Shown here one piece after another: positions 39,701-48,744 of a stretch of DNA of 64,000 nt. The stretch comes from Neochlamydia sp. AcF84 (GTDB lineage: Bacteria > Chlamydiota > Chlamydiia > Chlamydiales > Parachlamydiaceae), in the NCBI RefSeq assembly GCF_011087585.1, contig NZ_VJOT01000073.1, positions 1-64,000 of the forward strand, given 5' to 3'. The translations under genes were made by a program, and so were the position numbers. Position 1 is the stretch's first letter; every line of letters begins with the position of its first letter. Under the pieces are notes generated by a model. It saw nothing but the letters and a program-made list of their open reading frames with translations, was not told where the DNA came from and did no database searches.

Positions 39701-41544
39701 ACATCAATCTTGGGCATTATAATGAAAATCATCCACTTATAGCAGCACTTTGCAGCAACCTTGGGAACATCTATCGCCAGCAAGGCAATTTAGACCTGGC
39801 TGCAAAGTATATTAAAAAGGCCCTCGATATTGCCTTGAAGGTTTGTGGCGAAAATCATTCGACTGTAGTAATTTATTACAACAATCTCGGACAAATTTAT
39901 AAGGAGCAAGGTAATTTAGATAGGGCGGCTAAATATACAAAAAAAGCTCTCGATATTAATCTTAAGCTTATTGGAGAAAATCACCCTTATGTGGGAACAA
40001 TTTATGATAACCTTGGACAAATCTATCACGAACAAGGCAATCCAGGAATGGCGATAAGGCTAGGCCGAAAAGCTCTTGCCCTTAGCCTCATTTTTTTTGG
40101 GGAAAATCATCCTAGTACAGCAATCCGTCACAATAACCTAGGACGCATCTACTATGACCAAGGCAAGTTAAAACAAGCGACCGAGCATGTACAAAAAGCA
40201 CTCGATATTACTCTGAAGGTTTTTGGAGGAAATCATTCGACTGTAGCAAAATTTTATAACAGCATGGGAATGCTATGTAAATCCCAAGGCGATTTAAAGC
40301 AAGCAGCTGAGCATGTTATGCAAGCGCTTAAAATTGATCATGATCTCTTTGGGGACAACAGCCCTGCTGCCGCAAACGATTACGCCAGCCTGGGACTTAT
40401 CTACCAAAAACAAGGCAATTTAGACAAGGCAGCTGAATACAGCATAAAAGCTCTCGATATTAATCGTAAGATTTTTGGAGAAAATCATTCATCTGTGGCG
40501 ATGAATTGCAATCACTTAGGACTTGTTTACCAGGAAAAAGGCAATTTAGAGCAAGCGGCTGAGTATAGCGAAAAAGCTTTAGCAATTGATCGTACGATTT
40601 TTGGCGAATATTCTCCCAAAGTGGCAATCAATTATAATAACATGGCGCAAATATACCAAGCTCAAGGCAATTTAGATAAGGCAGCTGAATACAGCATAAA
40701 AGCTCTCAATATTGACTTTAAGTTATTTGGGGAAAATTATCCCGTATTGGCAACTCGTTACAATAATCTGGGAAGGATCTATCAAGCACAAGGCAACTTA
40801 ATACAGGCAGCTGAATACACAAAAAAAGCTCTGGATATTAATGGCAAGATTTTTGGAGACAGTCATTCATCTGTGGCAACGATCTGTAATAACCTGGGAA
40901 CAATTTACCGAGAACAAGGAAATTTAGAACAGGCAGCTGAATACACCAAAAAAGCTCTGGATATTAATCGCAAGATTTATGGTGAAAATCATTCATATGT
41001 GGCGACGATTTATAATAGCCTGGGAATAATTTATCAAGAACAAGGAAATTTAGGAAAGGCAGCTCAGTATATAGAAAAAGCCCTTGACATTGACCTTAAG
41101 CTTTTTGGAGACAATCATCCTAATGTAGCGAGAGATTACAGTAACTTGGGAACTACCTATTTAGAACAAAAAAATCTAAGTCTAGCAGCGGAATATGCCA
41201 AGAGAGCTCTCAAGATTGAACTTAAGCTGTTTACGAAAAATTATCCTCTAGTGGCAATTCGCTATGGCAATCTAGGGGTGATCTACCAACAACAAGGCAA
41301 GTTAGAAAAGGCAGTTAAATATTACCACCAAGCCCTTAAGGTATTAGGTGAGAAGCATCCCCATGTAGTGTATTATTGCAATAATCTCGTCGAAATCTAC
41401 CAGCAGCAGGACAAATTAAAAACTGCACTTAAGTATGCCAGTAAAGCCTTTGAACTCGCCTATCATCTATTTGGAAAAAACCATTTAATCGTGGTACAAT
41501 GCCACTATAGGCTATCCCTACTCACTCAACTTACGCAGACATGA
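36784..41544 (+). CDS. F-box-like / OTU protease / nucleotidyltransferase-like / TPR effector
   Basis: 1586-residue candidate effector. Residues about 27-72 look like an F-box (EIRLKIFEKLEKQELCKARL, then VCKEWKQLI), the motif that docks to host Skp1 in SCF ubiquitin ligases. Residues about 125-275 match an OTU deubiquitinase: GVPSDGDCFFSAFLGS with D139 and C142, GTWVSGLGEGDLLASAL, and a late GHFIYA with H269 as the likely general base. A second F-box-like helix set appears at about 338-375. At 583-599 GFGSLAREEMTPYSDLEFG has the GS...DxE pattern of DNA polymerase beta-type nucleotidyltransferases, as in GlnD/DUF294. From about 912 on there are 14 kinesin-light-chain-type 42-residue TPRs, plus a fifteenth cut short where a dispersed element end begins (41530). 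Activities are inferred. Confidence 0.82.
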   Translation: MNVENLPITPFIFTAFKKIEKEKQPCLKLGPYAEIRLKIFEKLEKQELCKARLVCKEWKQLIEQTEELKSFHAKKVGAKSPTEKQQASLASSQWDKHRIAECLWQDCSAIISESMIAKVNTAAEYLKKEGFELKGVPSDGDCFFSAFLGSYALLSRKIPLLDDQENKISYLREALSSIIRHTNNERAGEIIGKGTWVSGLGEGDLLASALSIPIRLVTVNEEHLICGVNDMLIPPRKGIAAAETAQEWGTIPDKERSKEYIFIIDLEGHFIYAQKPSKPDYFLLVESATSSTLLSGENPSFSLHIEARMNKVKRFSLTEQDFNEAGKQEVFDPSNPLATLPLKIFQRIFLSFNSLNDDELRKVLNAKSCARVFKQHLPSKVQLLIHYQPQKLPEYLDKIAEYLDKIVYSIEESNNFLIKFKLEEAEEAYTLALKLAVQKNDPIQESVCIEKLGDVYIGKGTPETLLQAAGLYNYALRLAPQERQEILRDKLSRVQNLLIKICNGKSLESQIIKKKIGDNRIVLKNFREEIEKKIQRLTGTPFFHEVKELYSNIAQNIKAFFSSLVNQAIDVLGPAPCEYAMIGFGSLAREEMTPYSDLEFGILMQTENPENRDYFKRLTTLIHLKVINLGETILPALNIPCLKAIDFFDGTTPRGFAFDGAGVEGKGCKTPFGNSKTFELIQTPEKMAQYIAKDEDGQWWHDKEPHLPMELLTFTHLIGSYALTEQYRQKLQKKLGIFFQTDLSLRQYLAKQHLVVADMEAFNPGMGDLSRQGMLFKVKNDFYRFPHLALDRLALLKKVMASDTFTRIDQLNKLGIITAGAANKLKEWMSIALFMRLKTYSHYQAQQEMMNPLIKPFGFDEPELIIKQFALDQETLSKVKNIYRIFIPFYKALQEFLEGREDSLRSSDLDDNSLQTQGNIALRLFQLEEAKKYYKLAKKENPVDPHILGYLGSIYNAQGKLNKATMHVKEALNINLGHYNENHPLIAALCSNLGNIYRQQGNLDLAAKYIKKALDIALKVCGENHSTVVIYYNNLGQIYKEQGNLDRAAKYTKKALDINLKLIGENHPYVGTIYDNLGQIYHEQGNPGMAIRLGRKALALSLIFFGENHPSTAIRHNNLGRIYYDQGKLKQATEHVQKALDITLKVFGGNHSTVAKFYNSMGMLCKSQGDLKQAAEHVMQALKIDHDLFGDNSPAAANDYASLGLIYQKQGNLDKAAEYSIKALDINRKIFGENHSSVAMNCNHLGLVYQEKGNLEQAAEYSEKALAIDRTIFGEYSPKVAINYNNMAQIYQAQGNLDKAAEYSIKALNIDFKLFGENYPVLATRYNNLGRIYQAQGNLIQAAEYTKKALDINGKIFGDSHSSVATICNNLGTIYREQGNLEQAAEYTKKALDINRKIYGENHSYVATIYNSLGIIYQEQGNLGKAAQYIEKALDIDLKLFGDNHPNVARDYSNLGTTYLEQKNLSLAAEYAKRALKIELKLFTKNYPLVAIRYGNLGVIYQQQGKLEKAVKYYHQALKVLGEKHPHVVYYCNNLVEIYQQQDKLKTALKYASKAFELAYHLFGKNHLIVVQCHYRLSLLTQLTQT

Positions 41545-41579
41545 AATTTCTTGGGGAATTTTGCAATTCTTGATACTCC
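41530..41579 (-). repeat. Dispersed element end, copy 2, at the 3' end of the TPR gene
   Basis: CTTACGCAGACATGAAATTT and following bases match 28739-28788. The element supplies the last codons (TQT and stop) of the large TPR protein. Its boundary coincides with the point where the final TPR unit breaks off. Confidence 0.65.
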
Positions 41580-42545
41580 TTCTAATTGGTTCTAAAAATT
41601 AGGTTTATATTTTTGAACAAGGCAATTGAGAGAGATTTAATCAAATCGTCCAGAACAAATTTTATGCCATAGCTTTTAAGGGAAAGTGTTTAGAAATGTT
41701 GAAGAATTACAAGTGGCTAGCGATGCAGTAGGATAATAACAAAAGAACACATACAGTAAAGTGTTATTTTAGCAAGAGGCTTTCAAGAAGCCTCTAAGAA
41801 CATTCTTAGATGCCAAATATCTTGTGCAAGAAAAGATGTTAGATAAGTTACAACTGACAGAAATAGTATTGCTAGGTAATCCGGGTTTGCCAGGTTAGGG
41901 GCTGTCTACGACAACTTAAGATATGTCTTTTCCTTCCTTTGTTTTTTCTCTGCCTTAAGCACGCCCCTCAAAGGTTTGGGGCTTTCACTTTCTGGCTATC
42001 AGCTATGTCTACTAAAGATTTTTCCTTCTTTTCCTTACCTTCTTTTCTTCTTTCCTAGATAGGCTTTTATCTTTTCTAATTTCCTAGCAAGCTTCCGCCT
42101 AGAAAAATAATTAAACACTAGCTTACAAAGAGAAAAATCGTGGAGAAAGTGCCTCTCTATATCTTGTATGGCTTACATAAAAACTAGCATCTTACTAATG
42201 CCTTTCGTTTAGGGTACCTACACAGCCTCCCTCTTTTTTCATTAAAGAAAAAAGATATATTCTTTATTTCTTCCCTTTCATTATCACTTAAATTGTCACG
42301 AGAACTTTTATGCATTGAGCCTTTCCTTCCTTTGAATTTGCTTTCATCTTATCTGAATAAAAGCAAACTCTTAATAAGCTTAAAATTTACATAAGGATAT
42401 TCCCTTGCTATTTGAAGGAGCAAATGAAAAAACTTGACGACTTTGATATTACTCTGCGCTAAAGCATAAAAAAACAGATAGATTGGGAGAAAGTGACCCT
42501 ACGTAACTTGAAATGATCTGTCACCTGCAAATTTTTTAGCTTCTG
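41580..42545. other. About 1 kb between the TPR gene and gatC, no intact gene
   Basis: Contains the repeat at 41799-41920 and otherwise only AT-rich sequence. An A/T hairpin at 42233-42256 (TCTTTTTTC with GAAAAAAGA) is too weak to call a terminator. No tRNA is seen. Confidence 0.5.
41799..41920 (+). repeat. Dispersed repeat related to 12736-12903
   Basis: 41799-41860 matches 12843-12903 directly, and 41821-41918 matches the reverse complement of 12736-12832. The outer edge GGGGCTGTCTACGACAACTT resembles an IS or MITE terminus. No protein is evident. Confidence 0.65.
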
Positions 42546-42574
42546 TTGCATAATAAGCAGACTCTCATTATTAT
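42546..42574 (+). promoter_or_regulatory. Candidate promoter for gatCAB
   Basis: TTGCAT (42546-42551), a 17-base spacer and TATTAT (42569-42574) lie 28 bases before the gatC ATG. AGGAG precedes the ATG at good spacing. Confidence 0.45.
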
Positions 42575-42601
42575 AAAGCGATTCATTCCAGGAGCTATAA
42601 A

Positions 42602-42901
42602 ATGGCACATATTGACAAAGATACTATTCAAAACCTAATGGCTTTAAGTCGCATCGAGTGTACTGAAGAACAAAAAGAGGTCCTGCTTAACAATTTAAAA
42701 AAAATTATTGGCTACTTTGAGCAATTGAATGAAATCAATACCGATGATGTGCCACCTTGTGATCATGTTCTGGCTGATATGTGCAATGTGATGAGAGAAG
42801 ATGTGCCTGGGCCTACCCTGCCGCGTGAAAAGTTTTTATCCAATGCTCCTGCGCATATTGGAGGAATGATAAAAGTTCCTACCATCATTAAGCAAAACTG
42901 A
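42602..42901 (+). CDS. gatC: Asp/Glu-tRNA amidotransferase subunit C
   Basis: The small 99-residue subunit stabilises GatA and bridges to GatB in the amidotransferase that converts Glu-tRNA(Gln), and often Asp-tRNA(Asn), to the correct amide form. Family features include an N-terminal IQNLMALSRIECTEEQKE helix, FEQLNEINTDDVPPCDHV and a C-terminal MREDVPGPTLPREKFLSNAP. It is first of three genes in tight order, 17 bases before gatA, behind a promoter-like sequence. Confidence 0.93.
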   Translation: MAHIDKDTIQNLMALSRIECTEEQKEVLLNNLKKIIGYFEQLNEINTDDVPPCDHVLADMCNVMREDVPGPTLPREKFLSNAPAHIGGMIKVPTIIKQN

Positions 42902-42918
42902 TTATCTGAAGGAAAGAC

Positions 42919-44376
42919 ATGATACATACACTGACCGCATGTGAAATTAAAGATAAGTTTTTAAAAGGAGATCTTACGGCGCTAGCTGTTACCGAAGCTT
43001 TTTTAAAACGTATCGATCAATATGACAGCCAGATTGGAGCTTTTCTTGCAGTGTACAAAGAGCGCGCGATTGAAAAAGCTAAGCAGCTGGATAAGAAGAG
43101 AGCGTTGGGAGAAAAATTAGGAAAACTTGCGGCTGTTCCCATAGCTATCAAAGACAACATTCATATTAAAGAGGAAATTTCTACATGCGCCTCTAAATTC
43201 CTCGTTAATTATCGCGCTCCCTTTGATGCTACTGTTGTTCGCCTTTTGGAAGAAGAAGATGCGATTCTTTTAGGCAAGACTAACATGGATGAATTTGCGA
43301 TGGGCTCTTCTAATGAAAGCTCTGCTTTACAAAAAACTTATAACCCTTGGAACTTAAAATGTACTCCCGGTGGCTCTTCAGGTGGATCTGCTGCTGCTGT
43401 TGCTGGACGTTTGTGTCCCCTTGCGCTAGGTAGCGATACAGGAGGATCTATCCGCTTGCCCGCTTCCTTTTGTGGAGTCGTAGGTTTTAAACCTACCTAT
43501 GGAAGGGTTTCTCGTTATGGATTAGTCGCTTATGCTTCTTCCCTGGATCAAATAGGCCCTTTTGCTACCAATACGCGAGATGCCGCTTTAGTGATGGAAG
43601 TGATTGGAAAGCACTGTGAAAAAGATTCTACCAGCTTACCCGCTGAAGCGGACGATTACCTTACGAAGATGAATAAGGACATTAAAGGAAAAAAGATTGG
43701 AGTACCTTGGCATTTTTTAGATACTCTTGCTGCTGAACCTAAAAAAGTCTTTAACAATTCTTTAGAAGTTTTGAAGAGCTTAGGAGCAGAAATAGTAGAA
43801 ATAGATTTGAGTATTTTAAAGTATTCTTTACCTGTCTATTACATTCTGGCCACAGCCGAAGCTTCTACCAATTTAGCACGCTTTGATGGAGTGCGCTATG
43901 GCCACCGTTCTAGCCGTGCTCAAACGTTAGAGGAAATCTATGATTTTTCAAAAAGTGAGGGCTTTGGAGAAGAAGTGAAGCAAAGAATTCTTCTAGGCAC
44001 CTTCGTACTTTCCTCCGGTTATCAACAGGCTTACTATAAAAAAGCACAAAAAATTCGTACTTTAATTATACAAAGCTATCAAGAAGCCTTCAAAAGATGT
44101 GATTTGGTGGCCAGCCCCGTTAGCCCCTTTGCGGCCTTTGAAATAGGATCGATTAAAGATCCCATACAAATGTATTTAGAAGACATCTACACCATAGGCA
44201 TTAACTTAGCAGGCCTTCCTGCCATCAGCATTCCTGCCGGTTTTTCTGCTGAAGGAAAACCTATGGGCTTGCAATTAATAGGTCCTCAAAAAGATGAGGT
44301 AGGTGTTTTTCAAGTCTCCCATGCTTTTGAAAAGGCCACCTCCTATCATATGCACATGCCTGAACTAGTGAAATAG
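42919..44376 (+). CDS. gatA: Asp/Glu-tRNA amidotransferase subunit A
   Basis: The 485-residue catalytic amidase subunit releases ammonia from glutamine for transamidation. The Ser-cisSer-Lys triad is visible: K78 in [12 protein letters not shown]153 in [14 protein letters not shown] and S177 in [14 protein letters not shown]. Length and C-terminal [14 protein letters not shown] are normal for the family. It sits between gatC (17 bases upstream) and gatB (10 bases downstream) and is surely cotranscribed with them. Confidence 0.97.
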   Translation: MIHTLTACEIKDKFLKGDLTALAVTEAFLKRIDQYDSQIGAFLAVYKERAIEKAKQLDKKRALGEKLGKLAAVPIAIKDNIHIKEEISTCASKFLVNYRAPFDATVVRLLEEEDAILLGKTNMDEFAMGSSNESSALQKTYNPWNLKCTPGGSSGGSAAAVAGRLCPLALGSDTGGSIRLPASFCGVVGFKPTYGRVSRYGLVAYASSLDQIGPFATNTRDAALVMEVIGKHCEKDSTSLPAEADDYLTKMNKDIKGKKIGVPWHFLDTLAAEPKKVFNNSLEVLKSLGAEIVEIDLSILKYSLPVYYILATAEASTNLARFDGVRYGHRSSRAQTLEEIYDFSKSEGFGEEVKQRILLGTFVLSSGYQQAYYKKAQKIRTLIIQSYQEAFKRCDLVASPVSPFAAFEIGSIKDPIQMYLEDIYTIGINLAGLPAISIPAGFSAEGKPMGLQLIGPQKDEVGVFQVSHAFEKATSYHMHMPELVK

Positions 44377-44386
44377 GAGAAATTCA

Positions 44387-45847
44387 ATGACGCAGCATAT
44401 TAACTGGGAAGCCGTAATTGGTCTTGAAATACATGCCGAACTTAACACCAAAACTAAACTGTTTAGCGTAGCTCCCAATCATTTTGGCGACGAACCTAAT
44501 ACAAACATTACAGAAGTTTGCACAGGCCAGCCAGGCGCCCTACCCGTGCTCAATAAGGAAGCCGTTCGAAAAGCCGTGCAATTTGGATGTGCCATCAATT
44601 CCACTATCGCTAAATTTAGCAAATTTGATCGTAAATCTTACTTTTATCCTGATAGCCCTCGCAATTTTCAGATCACCCAATTTGAGCAGCCTATTGTATT
44701 GGGAGGAACTGTTGTCGCCGAAGTTAATGGAATAGAGAAAACTTTTGCTGTCAACCGGGTACACTTGGAAGATGATGCAGGCATGCTTAAACATTTTACC
44801 AATTTTGCGGGGGTGGATTATAATCGTGCAGGTGTTCCTTTGATTGAGATTGTTTCTGAGCCCTGCATTCATTCTGCCGATGAAGCTGTAGCTTATGCAT
44901 CAGCTATAAAAGCCATTTTACAATATATTGATGTTTCTGATTGCAACATGGAAGAAGGCTCGCTACGTGTAGATGCTAATATTTCCGTGCGCCTGAAAGG
45001 CGAAACGGGACTTCGCAATAAGATTGAAATCAAAAACATGAATTCATTCAGCAACATGCATGTAGCGATTGAATGCGAAATTAAACGTCAAATCTCTGCC
45101 TACATGAAGCACCCTAACACTCCTTACAACCAAATTATTCAACAGTCCACTTATCGATGGGATCCGGAAAAAAAAGAGACGGTTCTTATGCGCCGTAAAG
45201 AGCGAGCCGATGACTATCGTTATTTTCCTGAACCCGATCTTGTACCTATTGTTTTGACCGATAGCTATATTGAGGAAGTGCGCCAGTCATTACCGGAACT
45301 ACCTTTGCAAAGAGAGAGGCGTTATGTAGCCGAGCTTGGTCTTTCTCCTCATCACGCCTTTGTTTTAACGCAAGATAAGCCAATAGCTGATTACTTCGAG
45401 GAAGCTCTTAAAAATTGCTCAAATGCACGCAATCTTTGTAATTGGATCATTGTAGAATTTGCAGGAAGGCTTAAAGATTCGGGCAAAAATCTTTTAACTC
45501 TTGGTATTCCTCCTATTCAGCTAGCCAAATTAGTAAATATGATTGATAAAGGAACGATCACGGGAAGAATAGCTAAAACTGTAGCTGATCAAATGGTTGC
45601 TCAACCCCAGATGGATTGTGAAAAAATTGTAGCTGATAATCCTGATTTTAAACCGGTGAGCGATCAAGGGGAAATTGCAGCTATTGTGGATAGAGTCTTA
45701 GCACAAAACCCTCAATCTATTGCTGATTTTAAAGCAGGTAGGGAAAAAGCATTTGCTTTTTTAGTAGGACAAGTGATGAAAGAAACTAGAGGTAAAGCGG
45801 CACCCACCGTGGTAAACGAGATGCTCAAGCAGCGTATAAATTCCTAA
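44387..45847 (+). CDS. gatB: Asp/Glu-tRNA amidotransferase subunit B
   Basis: The 486-residue subunit binds the mischarged tRNA and carries the kinase-like activation site. It starts [17 protein letters not shown], with the GatB signatures [50 protein letters not shown] and [11 protein letters not shown], plus a C-terminal YqeY-like helical domain. Last gene of gatCAB. Presence of the operon implies that Gln-tRNA and perhaps Asn-tRNA are made indirectly. Confidence 0.97.
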   Translation: MTQHINWEAVIGLEIHAELNTKTKLFSVAPNHFGDEPNTNITEVCTGQPGALPVLNKEAVRKAVQFGCAINSTIAKFSKFDRKSYFYPDSPRNFQITQFEQPIVLGGTVVAEVNGIEKTFAVNRVHLEDDAGMLKHFTNFAGVDYNRAGVPLIEIVSEPCIHSADEAVAYASAIKAILQYIDVSDCNMEEGSLRVDANISVRLKGETGLRNKIEIKNMNSFSNMHVAIECEIKRQISAYMKHPNTPYNQIIQQSTYRWDPEKKETVLMRRKERADDYRYFPEPDLVPIVLTDSYIEEVRQSLPELPLQRERRYVAELGLSPHHAFVLTQDKPIADYFEEALKNCSNARNLCNWIIVEFAGRLKDSGKNLLTLGIPPIQLAKLVNMIDKGTITGRIAKTVADQMVAQPQMDCEKIVADNPDFKPVSDQGEIAAIVDRVLAQNPQSIADFKAGREKAFAFLVGQVMKETRGKAAPTVVNEMLKQRINS

Positions 45848-46246
45848 AGAATGAGCTAATAAACTTGCCAAAAACTTCTATTTTTTTTTGACTTTATTCT
45901 TTTAAATTAATTTTTAAATATTAAAGAGGGAGAGGCTTAAAAAAACTAGATGCTCTTTTTAGCAAGCTTATAGGTAAGAAAATCAAATAAAAACGTTCGA
46001 AAAATAATCAGTTCTACTTAAGGTGGAGGTATTAATTTAAAATCTATTCAAATAACCTCTTCCTTTCTCTTTGTAGTTCACGCCCGCTTATGGAATAAAT
46101 TAATAGCTAGCTTCTTCGCTCGTTTTAATTACTTCAAGCATTAAAAAATTGGTACAATGATTTTTATCTTGTAGCTAGCCTTATTTATAAGCTAATCCAA
46201 TTAAAAGGGGTGAATAAAAAGAAAAATAGAACTTTTAGAATTCCTT
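45848..46246. other. 400-bp intergenic region, nothing recognised
   Basis: AT-rich sequence between the convergent gatB and the minus-strand Inc-like gene. No hairpin terminator, RNA or repeat is clear. Confidence 0.5.
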
Positions 46247-46651
46247 TCAAGCTTTATAAAGCATTTTTTCATCAGCTTTTTTATAAAGATAGCTTCCTAA
46301 TGAGGCTTGCCAAATAACTGCGGCAGTAGCAAGGAAGACAGGCAATACCAACATACCTATTCCCCAACAGGCAATAATTACAGGGACGGAATAAGCGGAC
46401 AGAAATACTTTTATCCTATTTACAGCCTTTTCTATCGATTGACTAAAAGCTACCCCTATTACTAATGAAATAAAGCACATTCCAGGATTGGTAGCAAAAA
46501 GAGCTAAGGTTAGTAGGCTAATAAACACAACGTTAGCCACTTCCTTCACTTTGGAAAAAGCCTGAGAAGCTTTCTCTCGCCATGCAGGATTAACAGGCAG
46601 ATGAATAGATCTTCTATCACTCTTTAAGTCGACAGATGCTAACGTTGTCAT
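46247..46651 (-). CDS. Inc-like small membrane protein
   Basis: The 134-residue protein has no similarity I recognise. After a hydrophilic N-terminus of about 38 residues come two hydrophobic hairpins (about 40-75 and 88-126), each of two close helices with short turns, and a short charged tail (YKKADEKMLYKA). Paired, bilobed hydrophobic segments of this kind are the hallmark of chlamydial inclusion membrane (Inc) proteins, exported by type III secretion. AAAGAGG upstream of the ATG supports the start. The T3S chaperone gene lies 120 bases away, divergently oriented. It could also be an ordinary inner-membrane protein. Confidence 0.55.
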   Translation of the reverse strand: MTTLASVDLKSDRRSIHLPVNPAWREKASQAFSKVKEVANVVFISLLTLALFATNPGMCFISLVIGVAFSQSIEKAVNRIKVFLSAYSVPVIIACWGIGMLVLPVFLATAAVIWQASLGSYLYKKADEKMLYKA

Positions 46652-46770
46652 ATAAACCTCTTTATTATTGAGGAAGTATTATGCTAAATCAGAAGATAAG
46701 AAACAAGCCTGAAATGTTTTATTGACAAACTGAAGAAGAAATTCATAATATCAGCCCAACGGGGTTAAAA

Positions 46771-47277
46771 ATGGAAAGCGACGATATTGGTGAATTTAAG
46801 ATAACTAAAAAAGTCAAAATGAAGCTTAAAAATAAAAAGCTTCTTAAAAAGCAACTTGCCCAAGGTAAAACTGCTCAGCAAATTTTAGAATTTAGCGATG
46901 AAACTATGGCTAAATTCTATGGCGCTGCCTATCGCCTCTTTGATCATCGTCGCTATGGGGAAGCGGCTCAAGCTTTCTTATTCCTGGTCACTCTTAATCC
47001 TTATAACCATGAATATTGGGTGGGGTTAGGAATGTGCTCACAACTTAACAAAGATTACGAAGCTGCTATCGATGCTTACGAAATGGCAGCTATATGCCGT
47101 ATTGATAACCCCGTTCCCTATTTTTATTTAGCTAAATGTCTCTTTGCTCTGCATGATAGAGAGAGTGCCCTGCAAGCACTAGATTTGGCTATAGAATATG
47201 CCTCCAACCATCCTGAATTTTTAGAGCTTCAGCATCATGCCGAAAATGCTAAACGGCTTTTACTTAAAGATATATAA
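46771..47277 (+). CDS. lcrH: LcrH/SycD-type T3SS translocator chaperone
   Basis: Class II chaperones of this family hold translocator proteins of the type III secretion system in the cytoplasm. The 168-residue protein has a charged N-terminal extension (about 1-40) and three TPR units in the SycD arrangement: FYGAAYRLFDHRRYGEAAQA, then YWVGLGMCSQLNKDYEAAID, then PYFYLAKCLFALHDRESALQ. Length and layout match chlamydial LcrH proteins, which exist in at least two copies per genome; I cannot tell which this is. It is monocistronic here and converges on xerD. Confidence 0.85.
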   Translation: MESDDIGEFKITKKVKMKLKNKKLLKKQLAQGKTAQQILEFSDETMAKFYGAAYRLFDHRRYGEAAQAFLFLVTLNPYNHEYWVGLGMCSQLNKDYEAAIDAYEMAAICRIDNPVPYFYLAKCLFALHDRESALQALDLAIEYASNHPEFLELQHHAENAKRLLLKDI

Positions 47278-47312
47278 ATATTTTCTTAATTTTTTAAACC
47301 TCTAATATTCAA

Positions 47313-48215
47313 TTAAGCCCGCGGGTGAAATTCATCAAAGCTTTTTTGCAAGCGCGATTTGCTGATCTGCGTGTATCTATCTGTACTACTGATACTTGCA
47401 TGCCCAAGCATTTCTTGGATAACGCGTAAGTCAGCCCCATTTTCTAATAGATGAGTAGCAAATGAATGGCGAAGAGAATGAGGGGATATATTTTTAAGGA
47501 TTCCTGCTTTTTTCATATATGTTTTGATCATCCTCCATACACTCACTCGATCGATAGGTTTTCCACGACTAGAAACAAATAATTCTTTAGATTTTTCACT
47601 CTCTGTTAATGAACGATAATGATGAAGATAATGATCAATAGCTTGGATAGCTTTAAATCCTATAGGAACTAAACGTTCCTTCTTTCCTTTACCCATCACC
47701 CGCACATACTCATCATCCACATCATAGATCTTCAAGCTACAAACTTCAGAGACCCGCAACCCGCACGCATACATAATTTCTAGCATAGCTTTATCCCGTG
47801 AGCCTTGTAGAGTCTCTACATCAGGAGCTTCTAATAATCTTTCAATTTCTTCGTAAGAGAGCACTGTAGGGATAAGCTGCCAAGCTTTAGGTGTAGCAAA
47901 ATATAAGGAGAAATTGCTGGGTAGATTCCCCTCTCTTTTTAGAAAACGACATAATACTTTAATGGCTATGAGATTGCGTACAATACTTGAACTGGCATAT
48001 CCTGCTGCTTGCAGAGAGGCCACGAAATCCATCAGATGTTCTTCATCGACCTGTTGTATAGCATTAAAGCCTTTCTTGCTTAAAAAAGCAAAAAATGCGG
48101 CTATATCTCGTTGATAAGCTTCTATAGTATTTACAGCTAAACCTTTTTCCGAGCCTATATAGCTTAGAAAATCTTCAAAAATAGTATCCAAAAGACTAGA
48201 AGAGGATTTCTGCAT
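47313..48215 (-). CDS. xerD: Tyrosine recombinase XerD
   Basis: Partner of XerC in resolving chromosome dimers at dif during division. The 300-residue protein has an N-terminal SAM-like core-binding domain (YIGSEKGLAVNTIEAYQRD) and a catalytic domain with all six residues in their motifs: R in CGLRVSEVCSL, K in MGKGKKERLVPIG, H and R in SPHSLRHSFATHLLENG, H in IQEMLGHASISST and the nucleophile Y in DRYTQIS. The ending DEFHPRA is typical of XerD. It starts four bases after the small conserved gene upstream, so it is the last gene of a minus-strand cluster with pgi. Confidence 0.93.
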   Translation of the reverse strand: MQKSSSSLLDTIFEDFLSYIGSEKGLAVNTIEAYQRDIAAFFAFLSKKGFNAIQQVDEEHLMDFVASLQAAGYASSSIVRNLIAIKVLCRFLKREGNLPSNFSLYFATPKAWQLIPTVLSYEEIERLLEAPDVETLQGSRDKAMLEIMYACGLRVSEVCSLKIYDVDDEYVRVMGKGKKERLVPIGFKAIQAIDHYLHHYRSLTESEKSKELFVSSRGKPIDRVSVWRMIKTYMKKAGILKNISPHSLRHSFATHLLENGADLRVIQEMLGHASISSTDRYTQISKSRLQKSFDEFHPRA

Positions 48216-48218
48216 GGC

Positions 48219-48725
48219 TTAGCGCGCTAACTTTTCGGCAATTTTTACTTGAAGGGCTTCAATGTCGCTACCGCTCAATGGCTTTCGTTTAACAGCCCAC
48301 ATCTCTTCAGTAGCTGCTACCTCATAAATAGCAAGTACCGATCCATCTTCCTGCGCCAACTCTTGCCTTAAATAAATAATTTTTCGTCGCGCCAGGTAAA
48401 GTGCCAATATGAATGCTTCTGCCCATTCTTCTTCCGAAGGAGATTGCAATAAGTTTTTTAATAAATAAAAAGCTTTTTCATCGCGTGTTTTAAAAGATAT
48501 CTCTTCCTTCTCTTTTTTCGAAACGACTTTAGCTTTCCAAGCCGTTTTAGCCCTAGCGCTAAAATTTTCTTTAGCAAATTTTTCCCAGCAAGCTAAGCAA
48601 AAGTCTTTCCTCTCATATTCTTCTTCTTGAGAAAGCAAGATCGAATAAAACTCCATCTCTGGAATAAGAGGTTCGTTGCCATGCATGCAATGCGCGGCAC
48701 GTTTGGGAATTTCGATTTTCAACAT
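48219..48725 (-). CDS. Conserved hypothetical with an N-terminal cysteine/histidine motif
   Basis: The 168-residue protein has an N-terminus with CMHG then E-x-x-FYSIL and RKDFCLACWEKFA, that is C-x-H and C-x2-C positions that could bind zinc. A helical middle (KAFYLLKNLLQSPSEEEWAE, ILALYLARRKIIYL) follows. The pattern recalls a small uncharacterised family in the PVC group, but I cannot name it. It lies between pgi (19 bases upstream) and xerD (3 bases downstream) and is probably cotranscribed with both. Confidence 0.7.
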   Translation of the reverse strand: MLKIEIPKRAAHCMHGNEPLIPEMEFYSILLSQEEEYERKDFCLACWEKFAKENFSARAKTAWKAKVVSKKEKEEISFKTRDEKAFYLLKNLLQSPSEEEWAEAFILALYLARRKIIYLRQELAQEDGSVLAIYEVAATEEMWAVKRKPLSGSDIEALQVKIAEKLAR

Positions 48726-48744
48726 GATTTTCTCCCTAAGGACA

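Noticed and set aside
42233-42256. A/T hairpin as a terminator
   Set aside because: The nine-pair stem is almost all A-T and not placed directly after a gene.
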